From assembly GCA_045586185.1 (NCBI GenBank), contig JAZMZV010000056.1, positions 59,627 to 123,626 of the forward strand: a stretch of 64,000 bases of DNA. The letters run 5' to 3'. The stretch comes from RUG11551 sp045586185 (GTDB lineage: Bacteria > Planctomycetota > Planctomycetia > Pirellulales > Thermoguttaceae). This document shows, one piece after another, positions 1-9,800 of the stretch (within the stretch, counting starts at the first letter, position 1; each line of letters starts with the position of its first letter). Below the pieces are notes generated by a model. That model did no database searches. It was given only the letters and a program-made list of their open reading frames with translations, and was not told the DNA's origin. A program made the position numbers and the translations under genes.

Positions 1-978
1 CGCCAGCAAAGAGAATGCGTATTGCTCTACCGTCAGGGCGAAAACAACCGTTGACCAGCTGACGCTGTACAGGAATACAACCGCCCAGGAAAAAGACTCG
101 TCTGTAAACGAAGCGACAATTCTTCTTAACAGCAGTCCAACAACGGCAAACGCTCCGATTTGCCAAAACGCAATCGCGATAGCGTAAATATACTTGTATT
201 CAAAGACGCCCGGCAGAGTCAGGCAAAGCGTTGCCGCCATGATGTGAGAAAACATCGCAAACGGAGCGCTGAAAATCGCGAACAGCGGCTGACGGACGTC
301 GTTGGCGCTGGACGTGTTGTTGCAGAACGTATCTCCGTTAATCAGCAGCGCCGAGTCGCTGACGGAAATGCCCATCGGGAATTCTTCGTCCGGTTTTTCT
401 ATCGGCATGGGAAAAGTGAAAACCGAGGTCTGAAACGAAATCGTAACAAGCACAACGGTTCCCAGTCCCCAGAAGATGCTCAAATACAGCCATTCTGCTC
501 GGGATAAACTCTTAAAGAACTGAACAATCCCCGGCATGAATTTGGCGTATAGCCATCGCCAGCCGACGTACAGAAACGGAATGCACATCACGGCGGCGAC
601 AACGCCAAGCTGATAGAACAAATCTTCGTATTTACTGGCGTCAGTGGCTTGCAGTTCGCAGAAACGCTTTATGAACCCCCAACGCGTCCAGATAGGAAAA
701 CGGAGCGTTGCCCAGGCGGAAAAGCCAGTAAGCAGAAGAACGAAAAACTCGCCTTCTGCGCCAATGCGATTCTTCCAGATGTTGAGAACGTTGTAGGCGT
801 ACAACATCCCGCAAATTGTAATAAACGCCAGCGTTTCTGAAATCCCGACGGAAACGAAAACCAGCGGCATTTTGCTTTTGGCGACGTCTCGAACAACGGG
901 AACGTTAACCAGAATAAACGTCATTGTCGACAACAGCAGGAGGAAACCAAGCGTCAGTCGACAAATGAGTTTAATCAT
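1..978 (-). CDS. Polytopic membrane protein, 3' part beyond the window edge
   Basis: An open frame of 326 codons runs from an ATG at 978 off the left edge, so the C-terminus is missing. The codon just before the ATG is an in-frame TAA, which fixes the start region. The protein begins MIKLICRLTLGFLLLLS and has about seven hydrophobic segments separated by short loops. A non-membrane loop lies near residues 190-225 (after the segment ending FQTSVFTFPMP). The late motif VSWSTVVFALTVEQYAF resembles multi-spanning glycosyltransferase-C type proteins, which have many membrane segments and soluble loops, but no catalytic motif is visible. The family assignment is therefore only a suggestion. It is followed by no gene for 85 bases on the upstream side. 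Confidence 0.7.
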   Translation of the reverse strand, partial: MIKLICRLTLGFLLLLSTMTFILVNVPVVRDVAKSKMPLVFVSVGISETLAFITICGMLYAYNVLNIWKNRIGAEGEFFVLLLTGFSAWATLRFPIWTRWGFIKRFCELQATDASKYEDLFYQLGVVAAVMCIPFLYVGWRWLYAKFMPGIVQFFKSLSRAEWLYLSIFWGLGTVVLVTISFQTSVFTFPMPIEKPDEEFPMGISVSDSALLINGDTFCNNTSSANDVRQPLFAIFSAPFAMFSHIMAATLCLTLPGVFEYKYIYAIAIAFWQIGAFAVVGLLLRRIVASFTDESFSWAVVFLYSVSWSTVVFALTVEQYAFSLLA

Positions 979-1063
979 TTAATGTTTAGACTCGAACGGG
1001 AAAAGACAGGCGTTTCTTGTTAACAGAAACCGCATACTAATACAACTGCAACCAACGAAACTG

Positions 1064-1912
1064 TCATTGATAGTTGACGGGCGTTACAATGTTGACGTTT
1101 TGCGGGTTAACGACGTTCTGAATGTTTTTCAGCTCGTCCGGCAGGTGTCGCGGCTGAACCACAACAATTGGACGTCCATCCGGTTGGGATGCGAAAACGG
1201 CAAAATTGTCTGAGCAGTTCATTTTAACCGTATGATCCATTGGCTCTGAGAAAGTAACTCCAGACGACGGGTTTAAGTCTACCAGTTGTTCAGAAGAATT
1301 GATAACAAAGTTGCTGGAAAACGGAATTGGCGTCGACGCTTCTGAACTGGAATCCGTGCAGAAAATAAGCGGCGACGACGATTGTTGGGACGCGCCTGCT
1401 AACGCGTAATTGTGAGAATCGTTAACTGAATGATTGACAGCTGCGTTGTCCTTAACGAATGATGTATTGGGATCTGAAGAGGGGTTTCGATAATTGAACG
1501 TTAAAGACGCAATAACGAAAACTAACAAAAATCCGGTGCAGGCGGAAAGCGCCAAAAAGGACGGTTTAACTGAGAAATGACGTTTGGAACGAGCGGAACT
1601 GACTGTTTGTTCGGACTCGGTTGATTTTTGAGCGAAAAATTGAGAAGAGCTGTGCTGAGTTTTTTGCTGTTCAAGAATTCTTTGAAATGTTTTGTTTGCC
1701 AGACCCTCTGGAGCCGTCTGCTGGCTTTCCTGTTCTTTTAACGTGTGAAGACTGCCAAAAACATGAGTTACTTGTTTATACGTTTTAGACCACAGCGGAA
1801 GCGAATTGATTTTTTGAGTAACGCTTGCGGACTCTGTGGAATCTAAACCGCCAACAAAATGATCCAACAAAACATTGATATCGTTTTCATTCATGATACA
1901 GTACTCAGGCAT
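1064..1912 (-). CDS. Putative anti-sigma factor, single-pass membrane protein
   Basis: A 282-residue protein lies directly downstream of an ECF-type sigma gene on the same strand. The first 60 residues (LLDHFVGGLDSTESASVTQKI) resemble the short helical sigma-binding segment of planctomycete anti-sigma factors. A polar linker follows, then one clear membrane helix at about residues 118-139 (ALSACTGFLLVFVIASLTF), then a Ser/Asn-rich extracytoplasmic region. No HxxxCxxC zinc motif is visible, so it is not a canonical ZAS protein. The ATG at 1912 gives the longest form. The ATG at 1894 (MNENDINV) fits the usual anti-sigma N-terminus better. The role is inferred from gene order and topology. The last 70 residues contain PDGRPIVVVQPRHLPDEL but no recognised domain. 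Confidence 0.6.
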   Translation of the reverse strand: MPEYCIMNENDINVLLDHFVGGLDSTESASVTQKINSLPLWSKTYKQVTHVFGSLHTLKEQESQQTAPEGLANKTFQRILEQQKTQHSSSQFFAQKSTESEQTVSSARSKRHFSVKPSFLALSACTGFLLVFVIASLTFNYRNPSSDPNTSFVKDNAAVNHSVNDSHNYALAGASQQSSSPLIFCTDSSSEASTPIPFSSNFVINSSEQLVDLNPSSGVTFSEPMDHTVKMNCSDNFAVFASQPDGRPIVVVQPRHLPDELKNIQNVVNPQNVNIVTPVNYQ

Positions 1913-2095
1913 TAAGCCTACGCTTAAATTTACTAAACGGCGAAACGTATGGCGCGCCGTTAAGTGGGGAATCGTCGCCTATAAAAAGGGGATATAAGTT
2001 TAATTGATATAATCAAAATAATTGCTATTGTAACCGTCTATTGATATTATCGGTATAAACGGAATATTTTATCAAGTTTAAATAATAGTTTTAAG

Positions 2096-2746
2096 TTAAT
2101 CGTCTGTCTGAATTGATCCAGTCAGTTTTTCTGCCAACTTTTTCATTGCTGCATGGAGACGACTTTTGACCGTTCCAACAGGAACGCCTAAAATATCGGC
2201 GGCGTCTTTGTACTTCAAATCTTCAAAATAAACCAGGTTGACGGTTTCTCGAAGGATGTCTGGAAGTTCATTAACAGCGTCGCGAACTCGCTGCGCCTGT
2301 TCTGCAGTGTCCATGGAAAAAGACGGGTCTTTTTCTGCGGACTCCAAAATTTCCTGGAGCGATCCTGTTGATTCGTCGTCGTCCCCTCCGTATGAAACGT
2401 CCAGACTGATAGTTGTTTTCCGATGGTTGCGGCGTTGGTAATCTATCGCCTGATTGGTTGCAACCGTGTACAGCCACGGCTTGAACTTTTTGGAGGGGTC
2501 AAACTGATCGCTTTTGGAATAGACCTGTAAAAAAGAAGCCTGGAACACGTCCTCGGCGGCCTCTCGATTGCCTAAATATCTAAAAAGATAATTAAACAGT
2601 GGAGATTCGTATCGCTGAATTAAAACCTCAAGAGCGCGAGAATCCTTTTGAAAGTTGAATCTTTCAAGTAATTCCTCGTCTAAAGCTTCTAAATAATTGA
2701 AAGCTTCATCTGGGGTTTTATCGGCATTTTTTACAGAACCTGCCAT
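2096..2746 (-). CDS. ECF-type RNA polymerase sigma factor
   Basis: A 216-residue sigma-70 family factor. Region 2 spans roughly residues 34-108 and contains YLGNREAAEDVFQASFLQVY and the -10-recognition helix KPWLYTVATNQAIDYQRR. Region 4 spans residues 150-208 with the helix-turn-helix DAADILGVPVGTVKSRL. No region 1 or 3 is present, as expected for a small extracytoplasmic-function sigma. An acidic linker (GGDDDESTGS) joins the two domains. It binds core RNA polymerase and directs it to its own promoter set. The next gene downstream, 183 bases away, encodes a membrane protein suited to be its anti-sigma factor. The stimulus cannot be told from the sequence. Confidence 0.93.
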   Translation of the reverse strand: MAGSVKNADKTPDEAFNYLEALDEELLERFNFQKDSRALEVLIQRYESPLFNYLFRYLGNREAAEDVFQASFLQVYSKSDQFDPSKKFKPWLYTVATNQAIDYQRRNHRKTTISLDVSYGGDDDESTGSLQEILESAEKDPSFSMDTAEQAQRVRDAVNELPDILRETVNLVYFEDLKYKDAADILGVPVGTVKSRLHAAMKKLAEKLTGSIQTDD

Positions 2747-2777
2747 TTATACGCAACCGAATGAAAAAAGGTTTGAT

Positions 2778-3179
2778 TTATTTTTTGTTTTTCACGAAAA
2801 AGCCGCGCTCTGCAATGAATTCTTCTCCGGAAACGAGAGTCAAGCGAACGCGAACCAACCAACGAATTTTGATAATTACTCCTTCGTAACTTAATGGCGT
2901 CAAAGGCAGCTTCGTTTCGATTTTACCAGGGGTGTGAGGATTAATCCAATCTTCTCTTTGGCGAGAAAGAGAATGGTAATCAATGATTGACATATCCTCA
3001 TCGCCTTTGCCTTCCGTATGCCATAAAACAGACAACTCAACAGAATTGATCTGGTCGGTTTGAGCGTCCAGAATTCTGTATGAACCTGTCAAACAATCTC
3101 CCGGATGGTAAATGTAATCTTTACTATCCAGGAAAATGTTGATTTGAGGCTTCTGTATTTCACTGTTTGTTTCTGACAT
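2778..3179 (-). CDS. Small protein of unknown function, possible arrestin-like beta fold
   Basis: A 133-residue protein without signal peptide or membrane segment. It reads as alternating beta strands: INIFLDSKDYIYHPGDCLTG near the start, VELSVLWHTEGKGDEDM in the middle, and IKIRWLVRVRLTLVSGEEF near the end. The pattern of a strand with 'YxPGDxLxG' followed by a 'V.LSVLW.TEGKG' strand is reminiscent of arrestin-fold or SpoOM-like proteins, but I cannot confirm this. The gene sits between glyA and the sigma factor, 31 bases upstream of the latter on the same strand, so it may be co-transcribed with it. A GC-rich hairpin lies in the 45-base gap to glyA. Confidence 0.7.
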   Translation of the reverse strand: MSETNSEIQKPQINIFLDSKDYIYHPGDCLTGSYRILDAQTDQINSVELSVLWHTEGKGDEDMSIIDYHSLSRQREDWINPHTPGKIETKLPLTPLSYEGVIIKIRWLVRVRLTLVSGEEFIAERGFFVKNKK

Positions 3180-3194
3180 CTGGAATTAGGCGAG

Positions 3195-3216
3195 CCGGGG
3201 CGCGTTAGCCCCCCGG
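3195..3216. repeat. GC-rich hairpin between glyA and the next gene
   Basis: The inverted repeat CCGGGG-CGCGTTAGCC-CCCCGG occupies most of the short gap between the glyA stop codon and the following start codon. It has no T-run, so it is either a dispersed repeat or an attenuating structure in the glyA transcript. Confidence 0.6.
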
Positions 3217-3224
3217 AAAAGCGA

Positions 3225-4529
3225 TCATTGTTCGCACAGTCCAGGAACCTTGAACTGCTTGCAGTATTCGGCAACTTCGCCGCGAATCTGCGCTGAAACG
3301 GCGGAGGCGTCTGGCATGGCGCGGACAATTCGGACGATCCAGCTGGCGACCTGTTCCATGTCTTTTTCTTTCATGCCCATGGTCGTCAGAGCGCCTGTTC
3401 CCATACGGACGCCGCTGGTAACGGCGGGCTTGCGCTGATCGCCGGGAACCATGTTGAAGTTGGCGATAATTCCCGCTTTGGCGAGGGCGTCGGACATGTC
3501 TTTGCCGGTGAATTCTTCCTTGCGGAAATCGAGCAGAAGCATGTGGGTGTCCGTTCCGCCGGTAGCGAGGTTGATGCCCTCTTTAACCAGACATTCGCCC
3601 AAATGGCGGGCGTTTTTGATAACCTGAGCGGCGTAGTCTTTGAATTCCGGCTTGAGCGCTTCTCCAAAGGCGACTGCCATGGCGGCGATAACGTTTTCGT
3701 GAGGTCCGCCCTGCAGTCCGGGGAAGACGGCGCGGTCAATACGTTTAGCAAGGTTGAACTTGCTGGTCGGATAGTACTTTTCCTGATAGCGGTCGGCTTC
3801 CTTGCAGAGAATGAACCCGCTTCGAGGACCGCGCATCATTTTGTGCGTTGTGCTTGTAACGATGTCACAGTACGGAACCGGGGAGGGCAGGGCGCCGCCG
3901 GCGATCAAGCCGGAAATATGCGCGATGTCCGCGACCAGATAGGCGTCGACTTCCGCCGCGATTTCCGCAAACTTTTCGTAGTCAATGCGACGAGGATACG
4001 CCGTTGCGCCGCACCAAATCATTCGCGGACGTTCTGCCTTCGCGATTTCGCGAATCTGGTCGTAGTCCAGCAAGCCGGTTTCCGGAGACGGGCCGAACGG
4101 GACTTGCGTGTAATCCATGCCGGAGAAGTTGACTTTCCAGCCGTGAGTGAGGTGTCCGCCCAGGTTGACGGGCATGCCCATCACCTTTTCGGCGCCAGCC
4201 ATGACTGCGCGATAGACAGCCGAGTTCGCCGGGGAGCCGGAAAGCGGCTGAACGTTGGCGTGTTCCGCTCCGAAGACCTGCTTCAGACGATTGATGCAGA
4301 GGTTTTCGACTTCGTCGATAACTTCGTTGCCTTCGTAATAACGGGCAGCGGGATAGCCTTCAGCGTATTTGTTGGTCAGAGATGAACCGGTCGCTTCCAG
4401 AACGCTGTACGACGCGTAGTTTTCAGACGCAATCATTTTAAGCGTTGAGGCTTCGTAAGCCGCTTGTTTCTGAATCAGGGCGTAAATCTCGGGGTCTTGT
4501 TCTTTCAGGTGAGGATAACGTTCGGACAT
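3225..4529 (-). CDS. glyA: Serine hydroxymethyltransferase
   Basis: A 434-residue PLP enzyme that converts serine and tetrahydrofolate to glycine and 5,10-methylene-tetrahydrofolate, the main source of one-carbon units. The PLP-binding lysine is K230 in TSTTHKMMRGPRSG. The segments MIASENYAS (residues 32-40), YAEGYPAARYYEGNEVID (55-72) and DIAHISGLIAGG (201-212) are characteristic. The usual Gly-Gly after GPR is GPRSG here, a conservative variation. The length is normal for the bacterial family. It is the first gene of a minus-strand series that continues with a small unknown protein and the ECF sigma factor. About 220 bases separate it from the purine nucleoside phosphorylase gene upstream. 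Confidence 0.98.
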   Translation of the reverse strand: MSERYPHLKEQDPEIYALIQKQAAYEASTLKMIASENYASYSVLEATGSSLTNKYAEGYPAARYYEGNEVIDEVENLCINRLKQVFGAEHANVQPLSGSPANSAVYRAVMAGAEKVMGMPVNLGGHLTHGWKVNFSGMDYTQVPFGPSPETGLLDYDQIREIAKAERPRMIWCGATAYPRRIDYEKFAEIAAEVDAYLVADIAHISGLIAGGALPSPVPYCDIVTSTTHKMMRGPRSGFILCKEADRYQEKYYPTSKFNLAKRIDRAVFPGLQGGPHENVIAAMAVAFGEALKPEFKDYAAQVIKNARHLGECLVKEGINLATGGTDTHMLLLDFRKEEFTGKDMSDALAKAGIIANFNMVPGDQRKPAVTSGVRMGTGALTTMGMKEKDMEQVASWIVRIVRAMPDASAVSAQIRGEVAEYCKQFKVPGLCEQ

Positions 4530-4748
4530 GGTGAATGAGTTGTGGGTTAATGCTTAAGTAGTTCAAGGAATAGGGAATAATCCGCGCTCCCTGTTCTTTA
4601 TATTATATATTATACACAACGTTTGAATCAAGACAAGGGGATAGGGGAAGAATAATTCGCAGGGTGTAAATCGCAATTACGCCCTGCTGGAGAGCAAATC
4701 AAGATGCGTGACGCAGCCAGAGTTTGACTGCGTCGGTTGTCCGCTTTT

Positions 4749-5576
4749 CTAGGCGTTTGCCTGACGTTTAAGAACTTCCAGGACAATATGCGCCAGTTTA
4801 GGAGCGGCGGTGTTTGCCGTTTCGATGATTTCTTCGATATTGACCGGCTTGAGAGCGTCCGCCAGCCCCATGTCTGTAATGACAACCAGCCCCAAAACCT
4901 TCATGCCGGAATGTACCGCGACAATGACTTCCGGAACCGTTGACATGCCGACGACGTCTGCGCCAATGGCTTTAAGGAATCGATATTCCGCTCGCGTTTC
5001 CAGACACGGTCCGGACAGGGCGACGTAAACTCCGCGATGAGCGGTAATGCCGCCGTCCAGAGCAATCTGTAACGCTTCTGAAACGAGTTCCTGATTGTAC
5101 GGTTCCACCATGTCCGGCCAACGGGGACCGAGCTGGTCGTCATTGACGCCAATAAGCGGATTGCTTCCCATAAGATTAATGTGGTCGTCAACGACGATGA
5201 TGTCGCCGCGGCGGTGCATGGGATTCAATCCTCCGGCGGCGGCTGAAACGATAAGCGTATCCGCGCCCAGCGCTTTCATAACGCGAACAGGGAACGTGAT
5301 CTGCTGCATGGAATAGCCCTCATAATAATGAAAGCGTCCTTCCATGGCGACGACGTCCATGCCGTTGATTTTGCCGCAGATGAGTTTGCCGGCGTGCTGT
5401 TCAACCGTTGACGTTGGAAAATGCGGAATGTCTTCGTAGTCGAAGACGGCTTCCTGGTCAATGCTTTCCGCGACGCCGCCCAAACCGGTGCCGAGAATGA
5501 CGCCGACTTTAGGCGTTCCAGTCCAGCGAGTGCGAATATAATCAACGGCTTCTTTAACTTCTTGTCTGATGTGCAA
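4749..5576 (-). CDS. punA: Purine nucleoside phosphorylase, trimeric class
   Basis: A 275-residue enzyme that splits purine nucleosides with phosphate into base plus ribose-1-phosphate in purine salvage. It shows GVILGTGLGG near residue 25, the substrate loop MEGRFHYYEGYSMQQ, and GPCLETRAEYRFLKAIGADV with GMSTVPEVIVA, as in the 31-kDa PunA/human-type family. An open frame extends upstream to 5624, but that start lies inside a heptamer-repeat arm (5620-5645). The ATG at 5576 (MLHIRQEVKEA) matches the family N-terminus and was chosen. The gene is not clearly in an operon with its neighbours. Confidence 0.95.
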   Translation of the reverse strand: MHIRQEVKEAVDYIRTRWTGTPKVGVILGTGLGGVAESIDQEAVFDYEDIPHFPTSTVEQHAGKLICGKINGMDVVAMEGRFHYYEGYSMQQITFPVRVMKALGADTLIVSAAAGGLNPMHRRGDIIVVDDHINLMGSNPLIGVNDDQLGPRWPDMVEPYNQELVSEALQIALDGGITAHRGVYVALSGPCLETRAEYRFLKAIGADVVGMSTVPEVIVAVHSGMKVLGLVVITDMGLADALKPVNIEEIIETANTAAPKLAHIVLEVLKRQANA

Positions 5577-5619
5577 CATGAAACTGGGGATAAAATATGG
5601 GGTTAAGATAGCAGCTTGA

Positions 5620-5696
5620 GGCATTTGGCATTAGGCAGCAGGAACTGCATTTTTGAGACGCTTGCGTCCTACTCCCTACTGCCTACTGCCTATTAA
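5620..5696. repeat. Heptamer-repeat palindrome, GGCATTA / CCTACTG type
   Basis: The left arm (5620-5645) has units GGCATTT, GGCATTA, GGCAGCA. The right arm (5668-5696) has TCCTACT, CCCTACT, GCCTACT, GCCTATT. The arms are inverse complements in large part (ATTAGGCAGCAGG against CCTACTGCCTAAT-like). A central GACGCTTGCGTC hairpin fills the loop. The right arm includes the stop codon of the acidic-protein gene at 5693. Confidence 0.85.
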
Positions 5697-6199
5697 TAAT
5701 CGTAGTCTGAATAGCCGTCGTCTTCGATAAGCCCTTCGTCAAATTCAGACGAATCTTCTTCGAGCATTTCGTCGTCTTCAGGAAGATCTTCAACGGAACT
5801 GCTTGAAAAGATACTGGTTTCTTTTTTGTCCGCTTTCTTATCGGATTTTTTATCAGATTTTTTGGCGGATTTCTTTTCGGTCTTTTTATCTCGTTTTTTG
5901 TCGAGTTTCATGCCAGTCGGATTGAGCAGGTCGGCTTCGTCTTCTTCATCTCGGACGTACGGTTCCGGCTCGTCTTTTTCCTCTTCTTCGTCATCGACCA
6001 GGAATTGTCCGAAACGCGCCAGCTGAGTGGCTTCGTCCAAGTCTTCGTCATCGTCGTCGTCGCGATTGAAGTCGGCATTGTTGAAGTCTTCGTCAAAGTC
6101 TTCTTCAAAAGTATCGTCGAAATCTTCATCGAATTCATCGTCGAAGTCTTCGTCGTACTCGTCGTAATTTCTGAACCCGCCAGTAAAGTTATTGTTCAT
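5693..6199 (-). CDS. Asp/Glu/Lys-rich low-complexity protein of unknown function
   Basis: A 168-residue protein. Residues 10-65 are dominated by Asp, Glu and Phe (DEYDEDFDDEFDEDFDD). A central stretch of lysine repeats, KKSDKKSDKKADKK, follows at about residues 105-125, and the C-terminus is acidic again. There is no signal peptide or membrane segment. Composition resembles disordered charged regions such as the acidic tail of the RNA polymerase delta subunit, but no fold domain is visible and no function is claimed. The acidic block is built on repeated DED/DFD codons (GAAGACTTC-like), so the gene probably changes by replication slippage. Its stop codon lies within a heptamer-repeat arm. Confidence 0.65.
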   Translation of the reverse strand: MNNNFTGGFRNYDEYDEDFDDEFDEDFDDTFEEDFDEDFNNADFNRDDDDDEDLDEATQLARFGQFLVDDEEEEKDEPEPYVRDEEDEADLLNPTGMKLDKKRDKKTEKKSAKKSDKKSDKKADKKETSIFSSSSVEDLPEDDEMLEEDSSEFDEGLIEDDGYSDYDY

Positions 6200-6802
6200 G
6201 GATAATAATAAAACGGTTGGTTTAAAAAGGAATGTGAGTACAAAGAAAATGAATGTGAGAAATTAACAGGAAAATCCCTGTCAACTCGATTCTCGTCTTC
6301 AAACTTTCTCTCTATTGTACCTCAAAGCGTCCATCTTGCAACGACTTTTTTAAAAAAAATAATAAAAAAGTCGATTATTTCCCTCGGCTCGATGCTTTTC
6401 GTGGAATTGACAGTTTGATTAAATTCGTCATTTTCCCCAGATTCCAGGAGGGGTTACGCCTTGACGGTTCATTGACATAACAGGTAACTACGCGTCTGAG
6501 CAAAAAAGGTTCATATTTTATGCGTTATGCGGCAAGACGCAAAGAATCTATATCAAATCTTAACCTTTTTGCTGTTGACAGACGCCAGAGCGTCGAAAAC
6601 TGTTTTTATAATATTGTTATCAATTTTCAAATTTTTTTGCGCCATGGGTGGACATTTTTATAAAAAAGCGCTAAAATATATTAGTAGGAAAAAATATAAA
6701 GCGATTCAAACTCGCGCTGTTGGCATTTGATTTTTTCATAAGCGCTCAGCAGACGAAAAGGTTTTTATATAAAAGCCATTGCAGACAATTACCTTCAACC
6801 AG
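6200..6802. other. AT-rich intergenic region between divergent genes
   Basis: About 600 bases separate the divergently transcribed acidic-protein gene and the TPR gene. The stretch is AT-rich with several A/T runs (6340-6370, 6620-6645). A 67-codon frame at 6527-6730 has no family resemblance and is not called. The region presumably carries both promoters. I could not pick a convincing -35/-10 pair. Confidence 0.6.
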
Positions 6803-9800
6803 ATGAACTATATAAGATTATTCCCAATTTTATTCCTTGCGCTTACCGCTGTTGGATACGCTGCAGACAAAACGTCTGACAGTCAGCCGTCGCAATATAG
6901 TCAGGAACGTCAATTCAATGTTGCTCAGAAGATGCAAATTGACGGTTTATACGACAATGCGTTGAAGCAATGGAATGATTTTCTGAAAAAGTATCCCAAG
7001 TCCACGATGGCTCTTGAGGCAAAGTACAATCGCGGTTTGTGTTTCTACGAACTTCAAAAGTATGAAGAAGCCAAACGCGATTTGGATGAGGTTCTCAAGT
7101 CTGGAGATAAAGCGTCGAAAAAAGCGGAAGCGTTGTTGTTTTGCGGTTTGAGTTCCGAGCGTCTGACGGAGAAAAATCCTGCGATGGCGAAAGACGCCCA
7201 GGTTTGTTTTGAAACGCTAATCAAAGAATTCCCTGATTCTGATTACGTACTTTATGCGAAGTTCAATCTTGCCAAGTTATTCGAAAAAATGAATAACCTT
7301 GTCGAGGCAAAAAAACTCTTCGACGAGATATGGCAAAAATCGCCTGACTATGAGTTCGCTCCGGAAGCGTATTTGAAATCGGGATACATCCTCTTCAAAC
7401 AGAAATCGTACGAGCCGTGCATTAAATTGGCAACGGAGTTTTCCCAAAAATGGAATAATCGGCATCCAGACGTTTATAACGCCGCTGTTTTAGCAGGCGA
7501 TGCCTTGTACATCACCGGCAATTATGCTGAGGCGGAAAAACAGTACGCTTTTGCCTGCAATCCGAAGGCAGAGGGAATTGACAAGTTTGAACAGATGGAC
7601 TACGCCCTGTATAATCGCGGGGTTTGCCTTGTTCTGCTTCGAGAGTATGCCAAGGCAGCCGAGCAGTTTTCTGAAATGCTGACCCGATTCCCCAAGTCGA
7701 ACTATGTCCCGGAAGCGACTCTCGCCTGCGGCGACGCCTGCTGGAAGAACTCGGACGTTAAAAAAGCAAAAGAGTATTTACTCAAGGCGTCAGACAATGA
7801 TAAAACCAGCGCCAAGGCGAATTTGCTCCTGGCGGAGATTTTCTATAAGGAAAACGATAATCAACAGGCGTTAAAACGAATCGATTTGACGCCGGAATTA
7901 CAGTTCAAGTGTCTTCCAACGGAACCGGAGGCGCGGCAGACCGCCGTTCGTCAAGCCTGCGTTCTTCGAGCCAGTATTTTCTTTAAGTCAAACGATACGC
8001 AGCGTCTTCAAACCTGCGTTAAGCTGTGTAACAACATATCAGCTCAGTGGTCAGATAATCCTTCCGCTCCCTGGGCGGCGTTCCTGGCGGCTCAGGCGGA
8101 ATACAAACTGGAACAATTTGAGAAAGCCGTAGATCACTGCCGCAAGGTTCAGACCCAGTGGAAAGGTTCAATTTATCATCTTGATTCCCAGATACTCGAA
8201 GCCCTCTGTCTGATTCAATTGCAGCAGTATAAAGAAGCTGGCAACTTGTATTATTCGTTGTATAAAAACAACCCCAATGACAATCGCCGGTTCGAGTGGC
8301 TTGTTTCGACCTGTAAAATGCTCGACTTGTTTGAGCAGTATGAAACGATTTACAAGATACTTCCCAAAGAAATTCCCAATATCAAATCCAACGTTCTTCG
8401 TCCTGAAGCGCTTTATCTGTCCGGGAAGGCGGCGTGCGAACTCAACAGGCTGGACTACGCAATGAATGCGCTGCGCTTTTGTCGGGAAAAATATCCGGAT
8501 TATTCCGGCATGGATAAAGTCCTGTTTGTTCAGGGATTGGTCTATGAAAAACAAGACAATAATGGCAAAGCGCTAGAAACGTTCCAGAAAATCCTTGACG
8601 ATTATCCTGAATCCACCGTTAGGCAGGGGGCGGCGTCTCGCATGACGCAGCTTTATCGCGTCATGGGCAACTTCAAAGCCGCTTTGGATCAGGCAGACAG
8701 CATTATTGCTCAGGACGTCAATTCAACGTATCGACCTGGCGCGATAATTGACTCCATGTTTATTTTGGTTCAAAACGACATGTGGGATCAGGCGTTGAAA
8801 CGCGGCGACCTGTTTATAAAAGATTATCCGCAGAATGAAAACGTCGTTGAAGCGTATCGGCTTCGCGCTTTGTGTAAATACAATCTCAAAATGTATGGCG
8901 AAGCCGTTGACGACTGCCGCAAAGGTCTGGAAACAGCCCAAAAACAGGAACTGTTGGACAAATGGGAGCTTTTATTGCGTCAGCTTGAGGTTTCGTCTTT
9001 GGCACAGCAGGACGACAAAATCGACGAAACTCGAAAAGCGTTCGACGCGTTCATGGACGCCAAAAAACGTCTTGACAAGTCAGTTGCCAATGAAGATTCT
9101 GTAATCTATCTTTATGCAAACGCCCTGTACAAAGCAGGTAAAAAAGACGACGCCAACAAACAGTATAAATATTTGTTCGACAATTATAAAACGTCGCCAT
9201 ATCGATTTGAAAGCGCTTTTTCGCTGGGACAGGCGGCGATTGCCTTAAAGCGCATTGATAAAGCCAAGGAGCTTTTTACTTTTGCGATCAACGGTTCAGA
9301 CGCCGCGGCGGCAATCAAGTCGGCTCATAAAATGGGCTGGATTTACTATGGCGAAAAATCATACGAAGAGGCGTTTAAGCAGTTTGTTCGCGCAGCGGAG
9401 ATTTACGATGCGTCGTCAAAAGAGGTTTCGCTGCCGGGCGTTGACGACGTTGTCCTCGATTCTCGAGTAATGGCGGCAGAGTGCTTGTATTGGCAGAAGA
9501 AGTTCGCCGAGGCGCTGACGCGATTCAAAGATCTGTCGGAATTGCCAATTCAGTATCGGGCGATGAAAGCTCTTCGTACAGCGCAATGCTCTCTTGAAAC
9601 AGGAGATTTTGAACTGGCTGCCAGTCAGATAGACTCGGTTCTCGATGAGAATAACGCAATCGTTCCTGAATTGGAACAAACGTCCAAAAAATGGGAGCCG
9701 GCTTTGCAGCATCTTCGCGCCAAGATCTGGTTTAAGACCAATCAAAAAGACAAGGCGGAAAAACTGTTTGAACAAATTGTAAAGCAAAATGAAGACGTCG

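Noticed and set aside
4749..5624. Extended start of the purine nucleoside phosphorylase at 5624
   Set aside because: The extra 16 residues would be encoded inside a heptamer-repeat arm, and the family N-terminus matches the ATG at 5576.
6527..6730. 67-codon frame in the 6200-6802 gap
   Set aside because: No ribosome site, no family resemblance, AT-driven composition.
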